Shown piece after piece: positions 11,480 to 20,355 of a DNA stretch of 64,000 nucleotides. The position numbers were made by a program, and so were the translations under genes. Numbering within the stretch: the stretch's first letter is position 1; every line of letters starts with the position of its first letter. The notes below the pieces were generated by a model. That model saw nothing but the letters and a program-made list of their open reading frames with translations. It searched no databases and was not told the DNA's origin. This stretch comes from Hydrogenophaga crocea. Its GTDB lineage: Bacteria; Pseudomonadota; Gammaproteobacteria; Burkholderiales; Burkholderiaceae_C. The DNA lies in the NCBI RefSeq assembly GCF_011388215.1, contig NZ_CP049989.1:1922001-1986000 (forward strand). Direction: 5' to 3'.

Positions 11480-12372
11480 ACGCGATCGACCCCACCATGA
11501 CCTCTGCTTCCCCTGCGCCCCTCCCCCACTTCCGCGACCTGGTCGCCAGCGAACGCCCGCTGGTGCTGCCCGGGGCGCACGACGCGCTCTCGGCCCTGCT
11601 GATCCGCCAGGCCGGCTTCAAGGCCTACTTCATCGGCGGCTTCCCCGTGGTGGGCGTGCGCCACGGCCTGCCCGACATCGGCCTGGCCACGCTGGGCGAG
11701 ATCTCGGCCGCCGTGCGCGACATCCTCGCGGTGTCCGACCTGCCGGTGCTGGTCGACGTGGACAACGGCTACGGCGACGTGAAGAACGTGGTGCACGCGG
11801 TGCACACCTACGAGAAGATGGGCGCGCAGGCGCTGTTCTTCGAAGACCAGGTCTCGCCCAAACGCTGCGGCCACATCGCGGGCAAGGAACTGCTGCCCTG
11901 CGAAGAGATGGAGCGCCGCATCCGCGCCGCCGCGAACGAGCGCCGCGACCCGCGCACCTTCATCATCGCGCGCACCGACGCGCGCGAGGTCTACGGCATG
12001 GACGAGGCGCTGCGCCGCGGCGAGCGCTACGCGCGCGCGGGCGCCGACGGCCTGTTCATCGAGGCCCCCGAATCGGTGCAAGAGCTCGAGCAGATCGGCC
12101 GCGCGCTCGCGGGCACGCCGCTCATGGCCAACATGCTCGAAGGCGGGCGCACGCCCATCCTGCGCCCGGCCGAGCTCGAAACCCTGGGCTTTCGCATCGT
12201 GATCTACGGCATCTCGCTGCTCATGCGCAGCGTGCGCGTGATGCAGGACTCGCTGGCCGACCTGCGCAGCGGCGAGCTGCGCCTGGTGGGCAGCGGCGTG
12301 GGTTTCGAGGAGTACAAGCGCATCGTGGGCTTCGATCGCTGGTCGGCGCTCGAAAACCGCTACGCAGGCTGA
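11476..12372 (+). CDS. Isocitrate lyase/PEP mutase-superfamily carboxylic acid lyase
   Basis: TIM-barrel enzyme of 298 aa. Mg2+-binding region DVDNGYG at residues 94-100 and signature loop KRCGH at 129-133, whose cysteine is the base in isocitrate and methylisocitrate lyases. Oxaloacetate decarboxylase and dimethylmalate lyase belong to the same group, so the reaction (C-C cleavage of a 2-hydroxy or 2-oxo dicarboxylate) is inferred. It overlaps the Bug receptor gene (ATGA) and is probably under the divergent LysR regulator. A second in-frame ATG seven codons on (MTSAS) is possible. Confidence 0.85.
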   Translation: MNAIDPTMTSASPAPLPHFRDLVASERPLVLPGAHDALSALLIRQAGFKAYFIGGFPVVGVRHGLPDIGLATLGEISAAVRDILAVSDLPVLVDVDNGYGDVKNVVHAVHTYEKMGAQALFFEDQVSPKRCGHIAGKELLPCEEMERRIRAAANERRDPRTFIIARTDAREVYGMDEALRRGERYARAGADGLFIEAPESVQELEQIGRALAGTPLMANMLEGGRTPILRPAELETLGFRIVIYGISLLMRSVRVMQDSLADLRSGELRLVGSGVGFEEYKRIVGFDRWSALENRYAG

Positions 12373-12383
12373 GCCCGCGCGCC

Positions 12384-12938
12384 TCAGAAGCCGAGTTCGA
12401 GCAGCCCGCCCGGCGCGGGCGCTTCGCGCGGCCACTCGGCGGCCGACGCGATGCGGCGCGGCCCGTGGGCCTTGAGGTAGAGCGCCGCGCGGATCACGCC
12501 CGCGTGCGTCACCCAGGCCGCTTCCTGCACGCCCGCTGCGTGCAGCTCCAGGATCAGCGCGGCCACGCGGTCGATCACCTGCTGGGTGCATTCCTCGCCG
12601 CCGAAGCGGTGCTGCGCGAAGTCGCCGGTCCAGGCGTCGAACGCGGCCTGCGGCACCGCGGCCCAGGGCTGCATTTCCCAGCGGCCGAAGTCCATCTCGT
12701 TGAGGCGCTTGTCCACGCGCGCGGCGCCCAGGTCGGGCCGCTCGCGCTGCAGCACCGCGGCCAGTTGCTGCGCGCGCATCAGGCCCGACACCCACAGCGG
12801 CACGAAGCGCGGCAGCCGCGCGGCCGCGGCCTGCGCCGCCGTGAGCGTGGCGTCGGCGCGCGCGGGCGCGTCGGTGATGCCGTAACAAAGGCCGTCGGGC
12901 AAAGCCACGGCGGCGTGGCGGATCAACCAGAGTTTCAT
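12384..12938 (-). CDS. cobC: Histidine phosphatase, probable alpha-ribazole phosphatase
   Basis: Phosphoglycerate-mutase-like phosphatase of 184 aa with catalytic LIRHAAV at the N-terminus (RHA where RHG is usual), MDFGRWE, and the second histidine in VTHAGVIRA. As last gene of the B12 operon, overlapping cobS by ATGA, it is best read as the enzyme that dephosphorylates alpha-ribazole phosphate or cobalamin 5'-phosphate in nucleotide-loop assembly. The gene name rests on context. Confidence 0.8.
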   Translation of the reverse strand: MKLWLIRHAAVALPDGLCYGITDAPARADATLTAAQAAAARLPRFVPLWVSGLMRAQQLAAVLQRERPDLGAARVDKRLNEMDFGRWEMQPWAAVPQAAFDAWTGDFAQHRFGGEECTQQVIDRVAALILELHAAGVQEAAWVTHAGVIRAALYLKAHGPRRIASAAEWPREAPAPGGLLELGF

Positions 12939-13756
12939 GAAGCCGGAGAAAGTGCCAGGGCAAAGCCCAAGTAGAACAGCAGTTCGCTCAGTTGCTGTGT
13001 CGCGCCCAGGCCGTCGCCGGTGAAGCCCTGCAAGCGGCGCATGAGCCAGCGGCGCATCCAGGCCGCGGCCAGGACCGCGCCCAGCAGGCCGCTCCACCAG
13101 GGTGCGGCCGGGTACAGCCCCGCCACCAGCAGCAGCGCCAGGGCGGTCCACAGGCCGCCCGCGAACAGCGCGCCCGCCGACAGGCTGTCGGCCAGCGGCT
13201 TGCTCTTGGAGCCGGCCGCGTCGCCCACGTGGGCCATGCTGAAGATCAGCAGCAGCGGCGTGCCGCGCGACACCACCTGGGCCATGAACAGCACCGCCAC
13301 CGCGCGCAGCGCATCGGTCTGCGCGAGCAGCGCGAGCAAGGCGACCTTGGCCAGCAGCGCGAGCACCAGCGCGATCGCGCCGAAGCTGCCGATGCGCGAG
13401 TCTTTCATGATCTCGAGCGCACGCGCCCGGTCGGCGCTGCCGCCCAGGCCGTCGCAGAGGTCGGCCAGGCCGTCTTCGTGGAAGGCGCCGGTCATGCACA
13501 CGCCGGCCACCGTGGCCCCGACCGCCGCCACCCAGGGCGCCGCGGCCACGGGTGGCAGGCCCCACAGCAGGCCGAAGAACACCGCGCCCACCACCACGCC
13601 CACCAACCAGCCCACGCCGGGAAAGTGCGCGGCGCTGGCGCGCAGCATGGCCGGGCTGAAGCCCACCCAGTCGGCGAGGCGGCCGGTCACGGGCACGCGC
13701 GTGAAGAACTGCAGCGCGAGCAGGTAATGCCTGAGGAAGCGGCTCAGCGGGTTCAC
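12935..13756 (-). CDS. cobS: Cobalamin synthase CobS (adenosylcobinamide-GDP ribazoletransferase)
   Basis: Integral membrane enzyme of 273 aa that joins adenosylcobinamide-GDP with alpha-ribazole (phosphate). The family acidic motif is seen in FHEDGLADLCDGLGGS, followed by DSRIGSFGAIAL; several hydrophobic segments follow. I chose the GTG start giving (M)NPLSRFLRHYLLALQFFTRV because family members begin just before that segment. An ATG at 13786 would add ten residues and overlap cobT. Its stop overlaps the phosphatase start. Confidence 0.92.
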   Translation of the reverse strand: MNPLSRFLRHYLLALQFFTRVPVTGRLADWVGFSPAMLRASAAHFPGVGWLVGVVVGAVFFGLLWGLPPVAAAPWVAAVGATVAGVCMTGAFHEDGLADLCDGLGGSADRARALEIMKDSRIGSFGAIALVLALLAKVALLALLAQTDALRAVAVLFMAQVVSRGTPLLLIFSMAHVGDAAGSKSKPLADSLSAGALFAGGLWTALALLLVAGLYPAAPWWSGLLGAVLAAAWMRRWLMRRLQGFTGDGLGATQQLSELLFYLGFALALSPAS

Positions 13757-13763
13757 GGCGCGC

Positions 13764-14837
13764 TCAGGTGCGGGCCACGGCGGCATCGCTGCCGGCGGTG
13801 GACACGCCCGCGCTCTCGAAGCTCGCCATTTCGTTGAGCACGGCGCAGGCGCTCGTGAGCAGCGGCCAGGCCAGCGCCGCGCCCGAGCCCTCGCCCAGGC
13901 GCAGGCCGAGGTCGAGCAGCGGCTCGGCGCGCAGGTGCGCGAGCATCAGCGCGTGGCCGCGCTCGCCCGATCGGTGCGCGAACACGCAGCGCTGCAGCAC
14001 GTGCGGGCGCAGCTGGCTGGCCACCAGCACCGCGCTGGTCGCGATGAAGCCGTCGACCACGATCACGCGGCGCTCGGCCGCGGACTGCAGCACCGCACCC
14101 ACCAGCGTGGCGATCTCGAAGCCGCCGAAGGCCGCGAGCGCGGCCAGCGGGTCGCGCGCGGCCTCGTGGCGCTGCAGCACGGCGCGCAGCACGCCGATCT
14201 TGCGCACCACGGCCTCGGCGTCGAGCCCGGTGCCGGCACCGGTCACGTCGGCCACGTCGAAGCCGCCCAGGCGCGCGAGCAGCAGCGAGGCCGCGCTGGT
14301 GTTGCCAATGCCCATCTCGCCGAGCAGCAGCGCGTTGCCCGGCAGCGCGCGCACCAGCCCGCGGCCGTTGGCGATCGCCTCATCGCGCTGGGCCGCGCTC
14401 ATGGCCGGGCCTTCGAGCGCATCGGCCGTGCCGGGCGCGATCTTGCGGATCTGCAGGCCCGCGCGCGGCGCGAAGTCGTGGCGCACGCCGCAGTCGACCA
14501 CGGTGAGCGCCAGGCCGTGCTGGCGCGCGAGCACGCTCACGGCCGCGCCGCCCGCGAGGAAGTTCTCCACCATCTGCCAGGTCACGTCGCTCGGGTAGGC
14601 CGACACGCCGCGCGCGGCCAGGCCGTGGTCGGCCGCGCACACCAGCATCTGCGGCTCCCGCAGCCGCGGCGCGGCGCTGCCCAGGATGGCGCCGATGCGC
14701 AACGCGAGGCGCTCGAGCCGCCCCAGCGAGCCCAGCGGCTTGGTCTTGTGGTCGAGCGCGTGCTGCAGCGCGCGCGCGAGCGCGTCGTCGTGCAGGTCGT
14801 CGATCTCGGGAATGGGGGGCATGGCGGGCGAGGACAT
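13764..14837 (-). CDS. cobT: Nicotinate-nucleotide:dimethylbenzimidazole phosphoribosyltransferase
   Basis: CobT, 357 aa, makes alpha-ribazole phosphate from DMB and nicotinate mononucleotide. Seen: KTKPLGSLGRLERLA, AADHGLAARGVSAYP, GEMGIGNTSAAS, and the catalytic glutamate region LRLGEGSGAALAWPL near the C-terminus. A clear AAGGAGA ribosome site precedes the ATG. Only 24 bases separate it from cobQ. The lower ligand is therefore probably a DMB-type base. Confidence 0.95.
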   Translation of the reverse strand: MSSPAMPPIPEIDDLHDDALARALQHALDHKTKPLGSLGRLERLALRIGAILGSAAPRLREPQMLVCAADHGLAARGVSAYPSDVTWQMVENFLAGGAAVSVLARQHGLALTVVDCGVRHDFAPRAGLQIRKIAPGTADALEGPAMSAAQRDEAIANGRGLVRALPGNALLLGEMGIGNTSAASLLLARLGGFDVADVTGAGTGLDAEAVVRKIGVLRAVLQRHEAARDPLAALAAFGGFEIATLVGAVLQSAAERRVIVVDGFIATSAVLVASQLRPHVLQRCVFAHRSGERGHALMLAHLRAEPLLDLGLRLGEGSGAALAWPLLTSACAVLNEMASFESAGVSTAGSDAAVART

Positions 14838-14861
14838 GGGGTGTCTCCTTCGGCGGGGTGG

Positions 14862-16319
14862 TCAGGGCGCCACGAGCGCGTCGAGCGCGGCGGCGTCGAG
14901 GTGGGCAGCGAGCGCGTCGGCCAGGCGGTCGAACACCGTGTCCAGCGTGGGAACGGTGGCGCCGAACAGGGCCTGCAGCACGCGCGGGTCTTCGAACAGG
15001 CCGTGCAGGTACAGGCCCAGCACGTTGCCGGCGGTGTTCTGCCAGGCCAGGCCGGGCAGCACCTCGTTCGCGAGCGCGCCGGCCGCGGCCATGGCGGGGT
15101 GCGGCGCGGTCTGGCCGTGGTGGATCTCGTAGCCGCTGAGGTCCACGTGCGAGAGCGCGGCCCAGGGGCCGGTGAGCGCAGCAAAGCGCGCGTCGGTGCG
15201 GCGCACGGTCTTGTCGCGCGCGAAGCTGGTCACCAGCGGGAGCAGGCCCAGGCCGGGCGCGTTGCCGTCGATGCCTTCGGTGTCGATCAGCGCCTCGCCC
15301 AGCACCTGAAGGCCGCCGCACACGCCCAGCACCCGGCCGCCGCGCGCGGCGTGCCCGGCCACCCAGCGGTCCAGGCCCTGCTCGCGCAGCCAGGCCAGGT
15401 CGGCCGCGGTCGACTTGCTGCCGGGCAGCACGACCACGTCGCTTGCGCCCAGGTGCGCGAGCTCGGCCGGCGAACGCGCCCACTGCAGGCGCACGCCGGG
15501 CACGTTCTTGAGCGGCTGGAATTCATCGAGGTTGCTGATGCGCGGCCAGGCGACCACGGCCACCGTGGTGTGCACCGCGCCCGAGGCGTTGCTGCGGTCG
15601 TCGAAAACACCATCCTCTTCGGGCAGACCGTGGCGCCACTGCATGGGGATCACGCCCACCGTGGGCACGCCCGTGAGGGCTTGCAGCTGTTCGGGCGCGG
15701 GCGCGAGCAGGGCCGCGTCGCCGCGAAACTTGTTGAGCACGAAGCCGCGGATGCGCGCGCGGTCGGCCTCGGGCAGCAGGGCCCAGGTGCCGTAGAGGTG
15801 GGCGAAGGCGCCGCCGCGGTCGATGTCGGTCACGAGCAGGCAGCGCGCGTTCGCCTCGCGCGCCACGCGCAGGTTCACGATGTCGCTGGCCATGAGGTTG
15901 ATCTCGGCCGGCGAGCCCGCGCCTTCGATCACCACCACGTCGTGCTCGGCGATCAGGCCGTGCAACGCGGCGCGCACCGTGGGCCAGGCGCGCTCGCCGC
16001 GCTCGCGCCAGGGCAAGGCCGTGAGCGCAGGGTCGACCCGGCCCATGAGCACGTACTGGCTGTGCGTGTCGGCCTCGGGCTTGAGCAGCACGGGGTTCAT
16101 GCGCACCTCGGGCTCGGCGCGCGCCGCGAGCGCCTGGAAGTACTGGGCAGAACCGATTTCGCCGCCCTGCACCACCCGCGCGTTGTTGCTCATGTTCTGC
16201 GCCTTGAACGGCGCGACCCTCAAGCCCTGGCGCGCGTAATGGCGGCACAGCGCCGTGGCGAGCCAGCTCTTGCCCGCACCGCTGCTGGTGCCCAGCACCA
16301 TCACGCAGACCGCGGCCAT
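14862..16319 (-). CDS. cobQ: Cobyric acid synthase CobQ
   Basis: Glutamine- and ATP-dependent amidase of 485 aa that amidates four side chains of adenosylcobyrinate a,c-diamide. N-terminal P-loop-like VLGTSSGAGKSWLATALC and VAPFKAQNMSNNARV; C-terminal class-I-like glutaminase domain with the cysteine in LGVCGGLQVLGE and the histidine in SGYEIHHGQT. ATG at 16319 chosen because family members begin a few residues before the P-loop. Five bases separate it from bioB. Confidence 0.95.
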   Translation of the reverse strand: MAAVCVMVLGTSSGAGKSWLATALCRHYARQGLRVAPFKAQNMSNNARVVQGGEIGSAQYFQALAARAEPEVRMNPVLLKPEADTHSQYVLMGRVDPALTALPWRERGERAWPTVRAALHGLIAEHDVVVIEGAGSPAEINLMASDIVNLRVAREANARCLLVTDIDRGGAFAHLYGTWALLPEADRARIRGFVLNKFRGDAALLAPAPEQLQALTGVPTVGVIPMQWRHGLPEEDGVFDDRSNASGAVHTTVAVVAWPRISNLDEFQPLKNVPGVRLQWARSPAELAHLGASDVVVLPGSKSTAADLAWLREQGLDRWVAGHAARGGRVLGVCGGLQVLGEALIDTEGIDGNAPGLGLLPLVTSFARDKTVRRTDARFAALTGPWAALSHVDLSGYEIHHGQTAPHPAMAAAGALANEVLPGLAWQNTAGNVLGLYLHGLFEDPRVLQALFGATVPTLDTVFDRLADALAAHLDAAALDALVAP

Positions 16320-16324
16320 GGGCT

Positions 16325-17329
16325 TCAGCCCTGCCGCGCGCGCAGGCCCAGCCGGGCCAGCAGCGCCTGATCGGCCGCCACGTCGGGGTTGCCGGTGGTG
16401 AGCAGCTTGTCGCCGTAGAAGATGCTGTTGGCGCCGGCCTGGAAGCACAGGGCCTGCACCGCCTCGCCCATCTGCTGGCGCCCGGCCGACAGGCGCACGC
16501 GCGCGCGCGGCATGGTGATGCGCGCCACCGCGATGGTGCGCACGAACTCGAAGGGGTCGAGGTCGGGCTGATCGGCCAGCGGCGTGCCCGCCACCTTCAC
16601 GAGGTGGTTGATGGGCACCGACTCGGGGTAGTCGGGTGCGAGGTTGGCGAGCTGTGCGATCAGGCCCGCGCGCTGGCGGCGCGACTCGCCCATGCCCACG
16701 ATGCCGCCGCAGCAGACCTTCACGCCCGCGCCGCGCACGCGCTCCAGCGTGTCGAGCCGGTCCTGGTAATCGCGCGTGCTGATGATGTCGCCGTAGAAAC
16801 CGGGGTCGCTGTCGAGGTTGTGGTTGTAGTAATCGAGTCCGGCGTCGCGCAGTTGCTCGGCGTGGCCCTCGGCCAGCATGCCCAGCGTGGCGCAGGCCTC
16901 CAGGCCTTCGGCCTTGACGGCGCGGACCAGCTCGGCCACGGCCTCGACGTCGCGGTCTTTGGGCGCGCGCCAGGCCGCGCCCATGCAAAAGCGCGTGGCG
17001 CCCGCGGCGCGCGCGGCCTGAGCGGCGGCGCGCACGGCGTCCACGCCCATGAGCTTGCCGGCCTGCACGCCGGTGTCGAAGTGCACCGACTGCGGGCAGT
17101 AGCCGCAGTCTTCGGGGCAGCCGCCGGTCTTCACCGACAGCAGCGTGGCCAGCTCGACCTCCTGCGGGTCGTGGTGTTCGCGGTGCACGGTCTGCGCGCG
17201 GTGCAGCAGCTCGGCGAAGGGCAGCGCGAACAGGGCCTCGATCTGCTCGACCGACCAGCGCCCTGTTTCCAGGGCCACGGCGGCGGCGCGCGGGTGCAGC
17301 GTGACGGGGTGTTCGGTGATCGGGGTCAT
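16325..17329 (-). CDS. bioB: Biotin synthase BioB
   Basis: Radical-SAM enzyme of 334 aa that inserts sulfur into dethiobiotin. SAM [4Fe-4S] cysteines C71, C75 and C78 are in CPEDCGYC. Other family segments: [39 protein letters not shown] (auxiliary-cluster cysteine) and RLSAGR (arginine ligand). The gene is complete and lies inside the cobalamin operon: its start overlaps the stop of the upstream aminotransferase (ATGA), and it ends five bases before cobQ. No other bio gene is in the window. A PLP/SAM enzyme mix-up is excluded by the motifs. Confidence 0.97.
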   Translation of the reverse strand: MTPITEHPVTLHPRAAAVALETGRWSVEQIEALFALPFAELLHRAQTVHREHHDPQEVELATLLSVKTGGCPEDCGYCPQSVHFDTGVQAGKLMGVDAVRAAAQAARAAGATRFCMGAAWRAPKDRDVEAVAELVRAVKAEGLEACATLGMLAEGHAEQLRDAGLDYYNHNLDSDPGFYGDIISTRDYQDRLDTLERVRGAGVKVCCGGIVGMGESRRQRAGLIAQLANLAPDYPESVPINHLVKVAGTPLADQPDLDPFEFVRTIAVARITMPRARVRLSAGRQQMGEAVQALCFQAGANSIFYGDKLLTTGNPDVAADQALLARLGLRARQG

Positions 17330-18348
17330 GGGCTTTCCTCTTGAACAGGGCGGCGATTGTCACCGGCGGCGGCGCGCCAGGCCTGCTGCAGCGCGCGCTG
17401 CTCGTCGGGCGGCCGCACGCCGAGCCGCACGTGGCCCGGCAGGCCGAACGAGGCGCAGTCGCGCAGCTTCACGCCGTGCGCGCGGCGCAACGCGGGCAAG
17501 AGCCCGGCCTGGGCCGCATCGGCCAGCCGGGCAACGAAGAAGTTGGCCCCGCCGGGCAGCACGGTCCAGCCCAGCGCCTCGCACAGCGCCACCTGCTGCG
17601 CTTTCCAGGCGCGCAGCGTGTCCAGGCTGTCGCGCAGCCACTGCTGCGCGGCGGGCGTGGTCCAGGCCAGCAGCATGGCTTCGGCGTGCGCGCCCAGCGG
17701 CCACGAGGGCGCGAGCGCGCGCAGGTCCTGCGCGGCGTCTTCGGCGCCCGCTGGCGCGATGGCGTAAGCCCCGCGCACGCCCGTGAGACCCAGGGCCTTG
17801 TTGGGTGTCCAGAGTTGCCACACACGATCGAGGTCGCGCGTGTCCAGGCTGGAGCGCCCGCTCAGGCGCAGCGGTTCGTAGGCGCGGTCGAGCACCACGG
17901 TGGCGGCCTGCGCCGCCACGTCGGCAGCGGCCGGCTCGGGCCCGCCGGTGGGGCTCGCGGGTTCGCAGAGCCAGGCGAGGTCGGCCTGCGCGGGGCCGTG
18001 CACCGGCGCGAGCCGCCAGGCCGCGGCCGCGTGCGCGTAGTCGCCATAGGCGTGGGCGGGCCGCCACACGCGCGTACCGCCCGCGCGCGCCACCCAGGCC
18101 GTGATGCGGCCGATGAATTCGCTCGCGCTCGCGGCGGGCACGATGCGTTCGGGCGCCACGCCGTGAAAGCGCGCGAGCGCCTCGATCAGCGCGGTGCTCG
18201 CCGGGTCGGGGTAGTGGCGCGGGTCGGCCGCCTGCACCGCGGCGAGCGCGGCGGGACACGGCCCGCAGGCGTTGGCGTTGGTCGAAAAATCGAAGGCCGG
18301 CACGCCGAGCGCGTCGCTGCCGCCGTGGGTGGCTTGCAGCGGGTTCAT
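17326..18348 (-). CDS. cobD: Threonine-phosphate decarboxylase-like aminotransferase (CobD/CobC type)
   Basis: Fold-type I PLP protein of 340 aa of the family making (R)-1-amino-2-propanol phosphate for the cobinamide linker. The N-terminus [14 protein letters not shown] and [15 protein letters not shown] corresponds to the family's HGG and DFS-N-NP-GP signatures. PLP lysine is probably in [17 protein letters not shown], and the C-terminal arginine region is [13 protein letters not shown]. It overlaps cbiB upstream and bioB downstream, both by ATGA. Naming varies (CobC in Pseudomonas, CobD in Salmonella). Confidence 0.88.
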   Translation of the reverse strand: MNPLQATHGGSDALGVPAFDFSTNANACGPCPAALAAVQAADPRHYPDPASTALIEALARFHGVAPERIVPAASASEFIGRITAWVARAGGTRVWRPAHAYGDYAHAAAAWRLAPVHGPAQADLAWLCEPASPTGGPEPAAADVAAQAATVVLDRAYEPLRLSGRSSLDTRDLDRVWQLWTPNKALGLTGVRGAYAIAPAGAEDAAQDLRALAPSWPLGAHAEAMLLAWTTPAAQQWLRDSLDTLRAWKAQQVALCEALGWTVLPGGANFFVARLADAAQAGLLPALRRAHGVKLRDCASFGLPGHVRLGVRPPDEQRALQQAWRAAAGDNRRPVQEESP

Positions 18349-19340
18349 GCGATCACTCCCCACGCGCCCGCCACCGCGGCCACCGTGGCCAGCCACGCGA
18401 TCGCGCCCACCGCGCGGCCCGCGCGGCGCAAGGCGCGCGCAGTATCGGCGGCCTCGGGCGCGCGGCCCTGGGCGTGCAGCGCGTAGACGCCGGGCTTGCG
18501 CAGGCACAGGCCCAGCGCGAGCGCCATGGCTGCCATGGGCCAGCCGCTGTTGGGCGAAGGCGTGCGGCGCGCCTCACGCCGCAGCGCGCCCCAGTGGCGC
18601 GGCGCGCACAGCAACAGCGCGGTCAGGCGCGCGGGCAGCCAGGAGAGCGCGTCGTCGGCGCGCGCGGCCCATTTGCCGGCCCAGGTCCAGTCGCGGCCGT
18701 TGCGTTCGCCGCAGTAGCCCCACATGGCGTCGGCGGTGTTGGCGAAGCGGTAGAGCGCGGCGCCGGGCAGGCCCGCAAGCGCGAACCAGAACAGCGGCGC
18801 GACCACCGAATCGTTGAGGTTCTCGGCCAGCGACTCGATCGCGCTCTCGCGCACCTGCGCGGCGTCGAGCGCGGCCACGTCGCGGCTCACGAGCCAGCCC
18901 AGGCGCGCGCGGCCGGCATCCAGCGACTGGCCGAGCGCGGCCTCGACCGCCGCCACCTCGTCGCGCAGCATGCGCCAGGCCAGCAGGGGTTTGAGCAGCA
19001 GGCCCAGCAGCAGCACCTGGGCCCAACCGGACGCGCTGCGCGCGACCCAGCCCAGCGCCACGGCCAGGGCCAGCACCAGCAGCGCGCCCAGGCACCAGGC
19101 CAGCGCGCCACCGACGAAGGCGCGCGCGCGCCGCGACTCGGCCTGGACGGGCAGCGGCGCGATGCGCCGCCCCATGAAGCCCAGGTAATGCCCCATGGCC
19201 ACCACCGGGTGCCAGCGCGCGGGCGGCTCGCCGAAGACCCGGTCGATGGCGAGCGCGAGCAGCGCCGCAAGCGGCAGCACCAGGCCCGCGGGCCATGCGC
19301 CTGTCACCGCATCCGCCACCGCGTCCGTCAGCGCGCTCAT
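18345..19340 (-). CDS. cbiB: Adenosylcobinamide-phosphate synthase CbiB
   Basis: Membrane enzyme of 331 aa that attaches aminopropanol (phosphate) to adenosylcobyric acid. The family N-terminal motif is seen as ALAIDRVFGEPPARWHPVVA, and the internal segment ESLAENLNDSVVAPLFW is diagnostic; several transmembrane stretches are evident. It overlaps its neighbours on both sides by four bases. Also called CobD in the Pseudomonas scheme. Confidence 0.94.
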   Translation of the reverse strand: MSALTDAVADAVTGAWPAGLVLPLAALLALAIDRVFGEPPARWHPVVAMGHYLGFMGRRIAPLPVQAESRRARAFVGGALAWCLGALLVLALAVALGWVARSASGWAQVLLLGLLLKPLLAWRMLRDEVAAVEAALGQSLDAGRARLGWLVSRDVAALDAAQVRESAIESLAENLNDSVVAPLFWFALAGLPGAALYRFANTADAMWGYCGERNGRDWTWAGKWAARADDALSWLPARLTALLLCAPRHWGALRREARRTPSPNSGWPMAAMALALGLCLRKPGVYALHAQGRAPEAADTARALRRAGRAVGAIAWLATVAAVAGAWGVIA

Positions 19341-19762
19341 CCCGTCGCCTGCGCCCCATGCGGCGGCAGCTTGGCGAGGATGCCGTTGCGCAGCCGCTCG
19401 GGCCGCTGGTTGCGCAGCAGCTGGCCGTCGGCGGCCTCGGCGTGCATCGCGGCGCAGCGCAGCGCGTCGCGCGCGGTGGCGGCGTCGGGCTGCAGGTCGC
19501 CGAACAGGTAGCTCGGTTTGCCAGGCGCCTGCAAGGCCAGGGTGCAGGCGCGGCCGCAGGCGCTCATGCAGGCCTGGCCGCGCACGCGCACGCGGCGCAG
19601 GGCCTCGGCGGGCAGGTCGAACTGCGCGTGCTGCACGGCTTCGAACAGCGTGGCGCCGGCCGCGGGCGCCTCGCGCGAATCGCCTTCGGGGCGGCAGGTG
19701 GTGCAGACCACCAGTTCGGTGATGACCGCGTCGGCAACGGGAGGCTGGGGCAGCTCGCTCAT
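19337..19762 (-). CDS. DUF1636 metal-binding-type protein in cobalamin operon
   Basis: Small protein of 141 aa resembling the DUF1636 family of predicted metal-binding, thioredoxin-like ferredoxin proteins. Cysteines are in VVCTTCRPEG near the N-terminus and in QACMSACGRACTLAL in the middle, a spacing reminiscent of [2Fe-2S] thioredoxin-like ferredoxins. The family is known to accompany cobalamin genes, but I know of no proven role. It is translationally linked to cobO (TGATG) and cbiB (ATGA). A redox partner for cob(II) reduction before adenosylation is a reasonable guess, not shown. Confidence 0.78.
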   Translation of the reverse strand: MSELPQPPVADAVITELVVCTTCRPEGDSREAPAAGATLFEAVQHAQFDLPAEALRRVRVRGQACMSACGRACTLALQAPGKPSYLFGDLQPDAATARDALRCAAMHAEAADGQLLRNQRPERLRNGILAKLPPHGAQATG

Positions 19763-20331
19763 CAATCTTCGATGCCGCGCTGGGCCGGCACGCCGGCGTT
19801 GAAGTGGTGCTTGACCAGCGCCATCTCGGTGACGGTGTCGGCCAGGGCGATCAGCTCGTCGGGCGCGCCGCGGCCGGTGAGCACCACGTGCACGTGCGGC
19901 GGCCGCTCGCGCAGCGCGGTGAGCACCGCGTCCAGCGGCACCCAGCCGTAGCGCAGCGGGTACATGATTTCGTCGAGCACCACCATGAAGTGCTCGCCCG
20001 CGCGCAGCGTGGCCTCGGCCCGGGCCCAGCCGGCGCGGGCCAGTTCGGCCGAGTGCTCGAGGTCGCGGCTCTTCCAGCTGAAGCCGTCGCCCAGGCCTTC
20101 GATGGGTATGCCCAGTTGCTCGAACAGGCGGTGTTCGCCGAAGCGCGCCGAAGGCACCTTCATGAACTGGTAGACCTTGACCGCCTTGCCGCGCCCGTGC
20201 GCGCGCAGCGCCAGGCCGAAGGCCGCCGTGCTTTTGCCTTTGCCGTTGCCGGTGTGCACCAGCACCAGGCCACGGCGCTCGCCTTGCGGCTTGGGGGTGT
20301 CGCGGTCCACCGGCGGAGATTCGATCTGCAT
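19762..20331 (-). CDS. cobO: Cob(I)yrinic acid a,c-diamide adenosyltransferase
   Basis: CobA/CobO/BtuR-type ATP:corrinoid adenosyltransferase, 189 aa. The unusual P-loop is seen as [20 protein letters not shown] at residues 25-44, then [14 protein letters not shown], and [12 protein letters not shown] as Walker-B-like region. It adenosylates cobalt for both synthesis and salvage. It stands 24 bases after btuD and is linked to the DUF1636 gene by TGATG. Confidence 0.95.
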   Translation of the reverse strand: MQIESPPVDRDTPKPQGERRGLVLVHTGNGKGKSTAAFGLALRAHGRGKAVKVYQFMKVPSARFGEHRLFEQLGIPIEGLGDGFSWKSRDLEHSAELARAGWARAEATLRAGEHFMVVLDEIMYPLRYGWVPLDAVLTALRERPPHVHVVLTGRGAPDELIALADTVTEMALVKHHFNAGVPAQRGIED

Positions 20332-20355
20332 GGGGTTTCCTTGAAAGCGGGCGGC

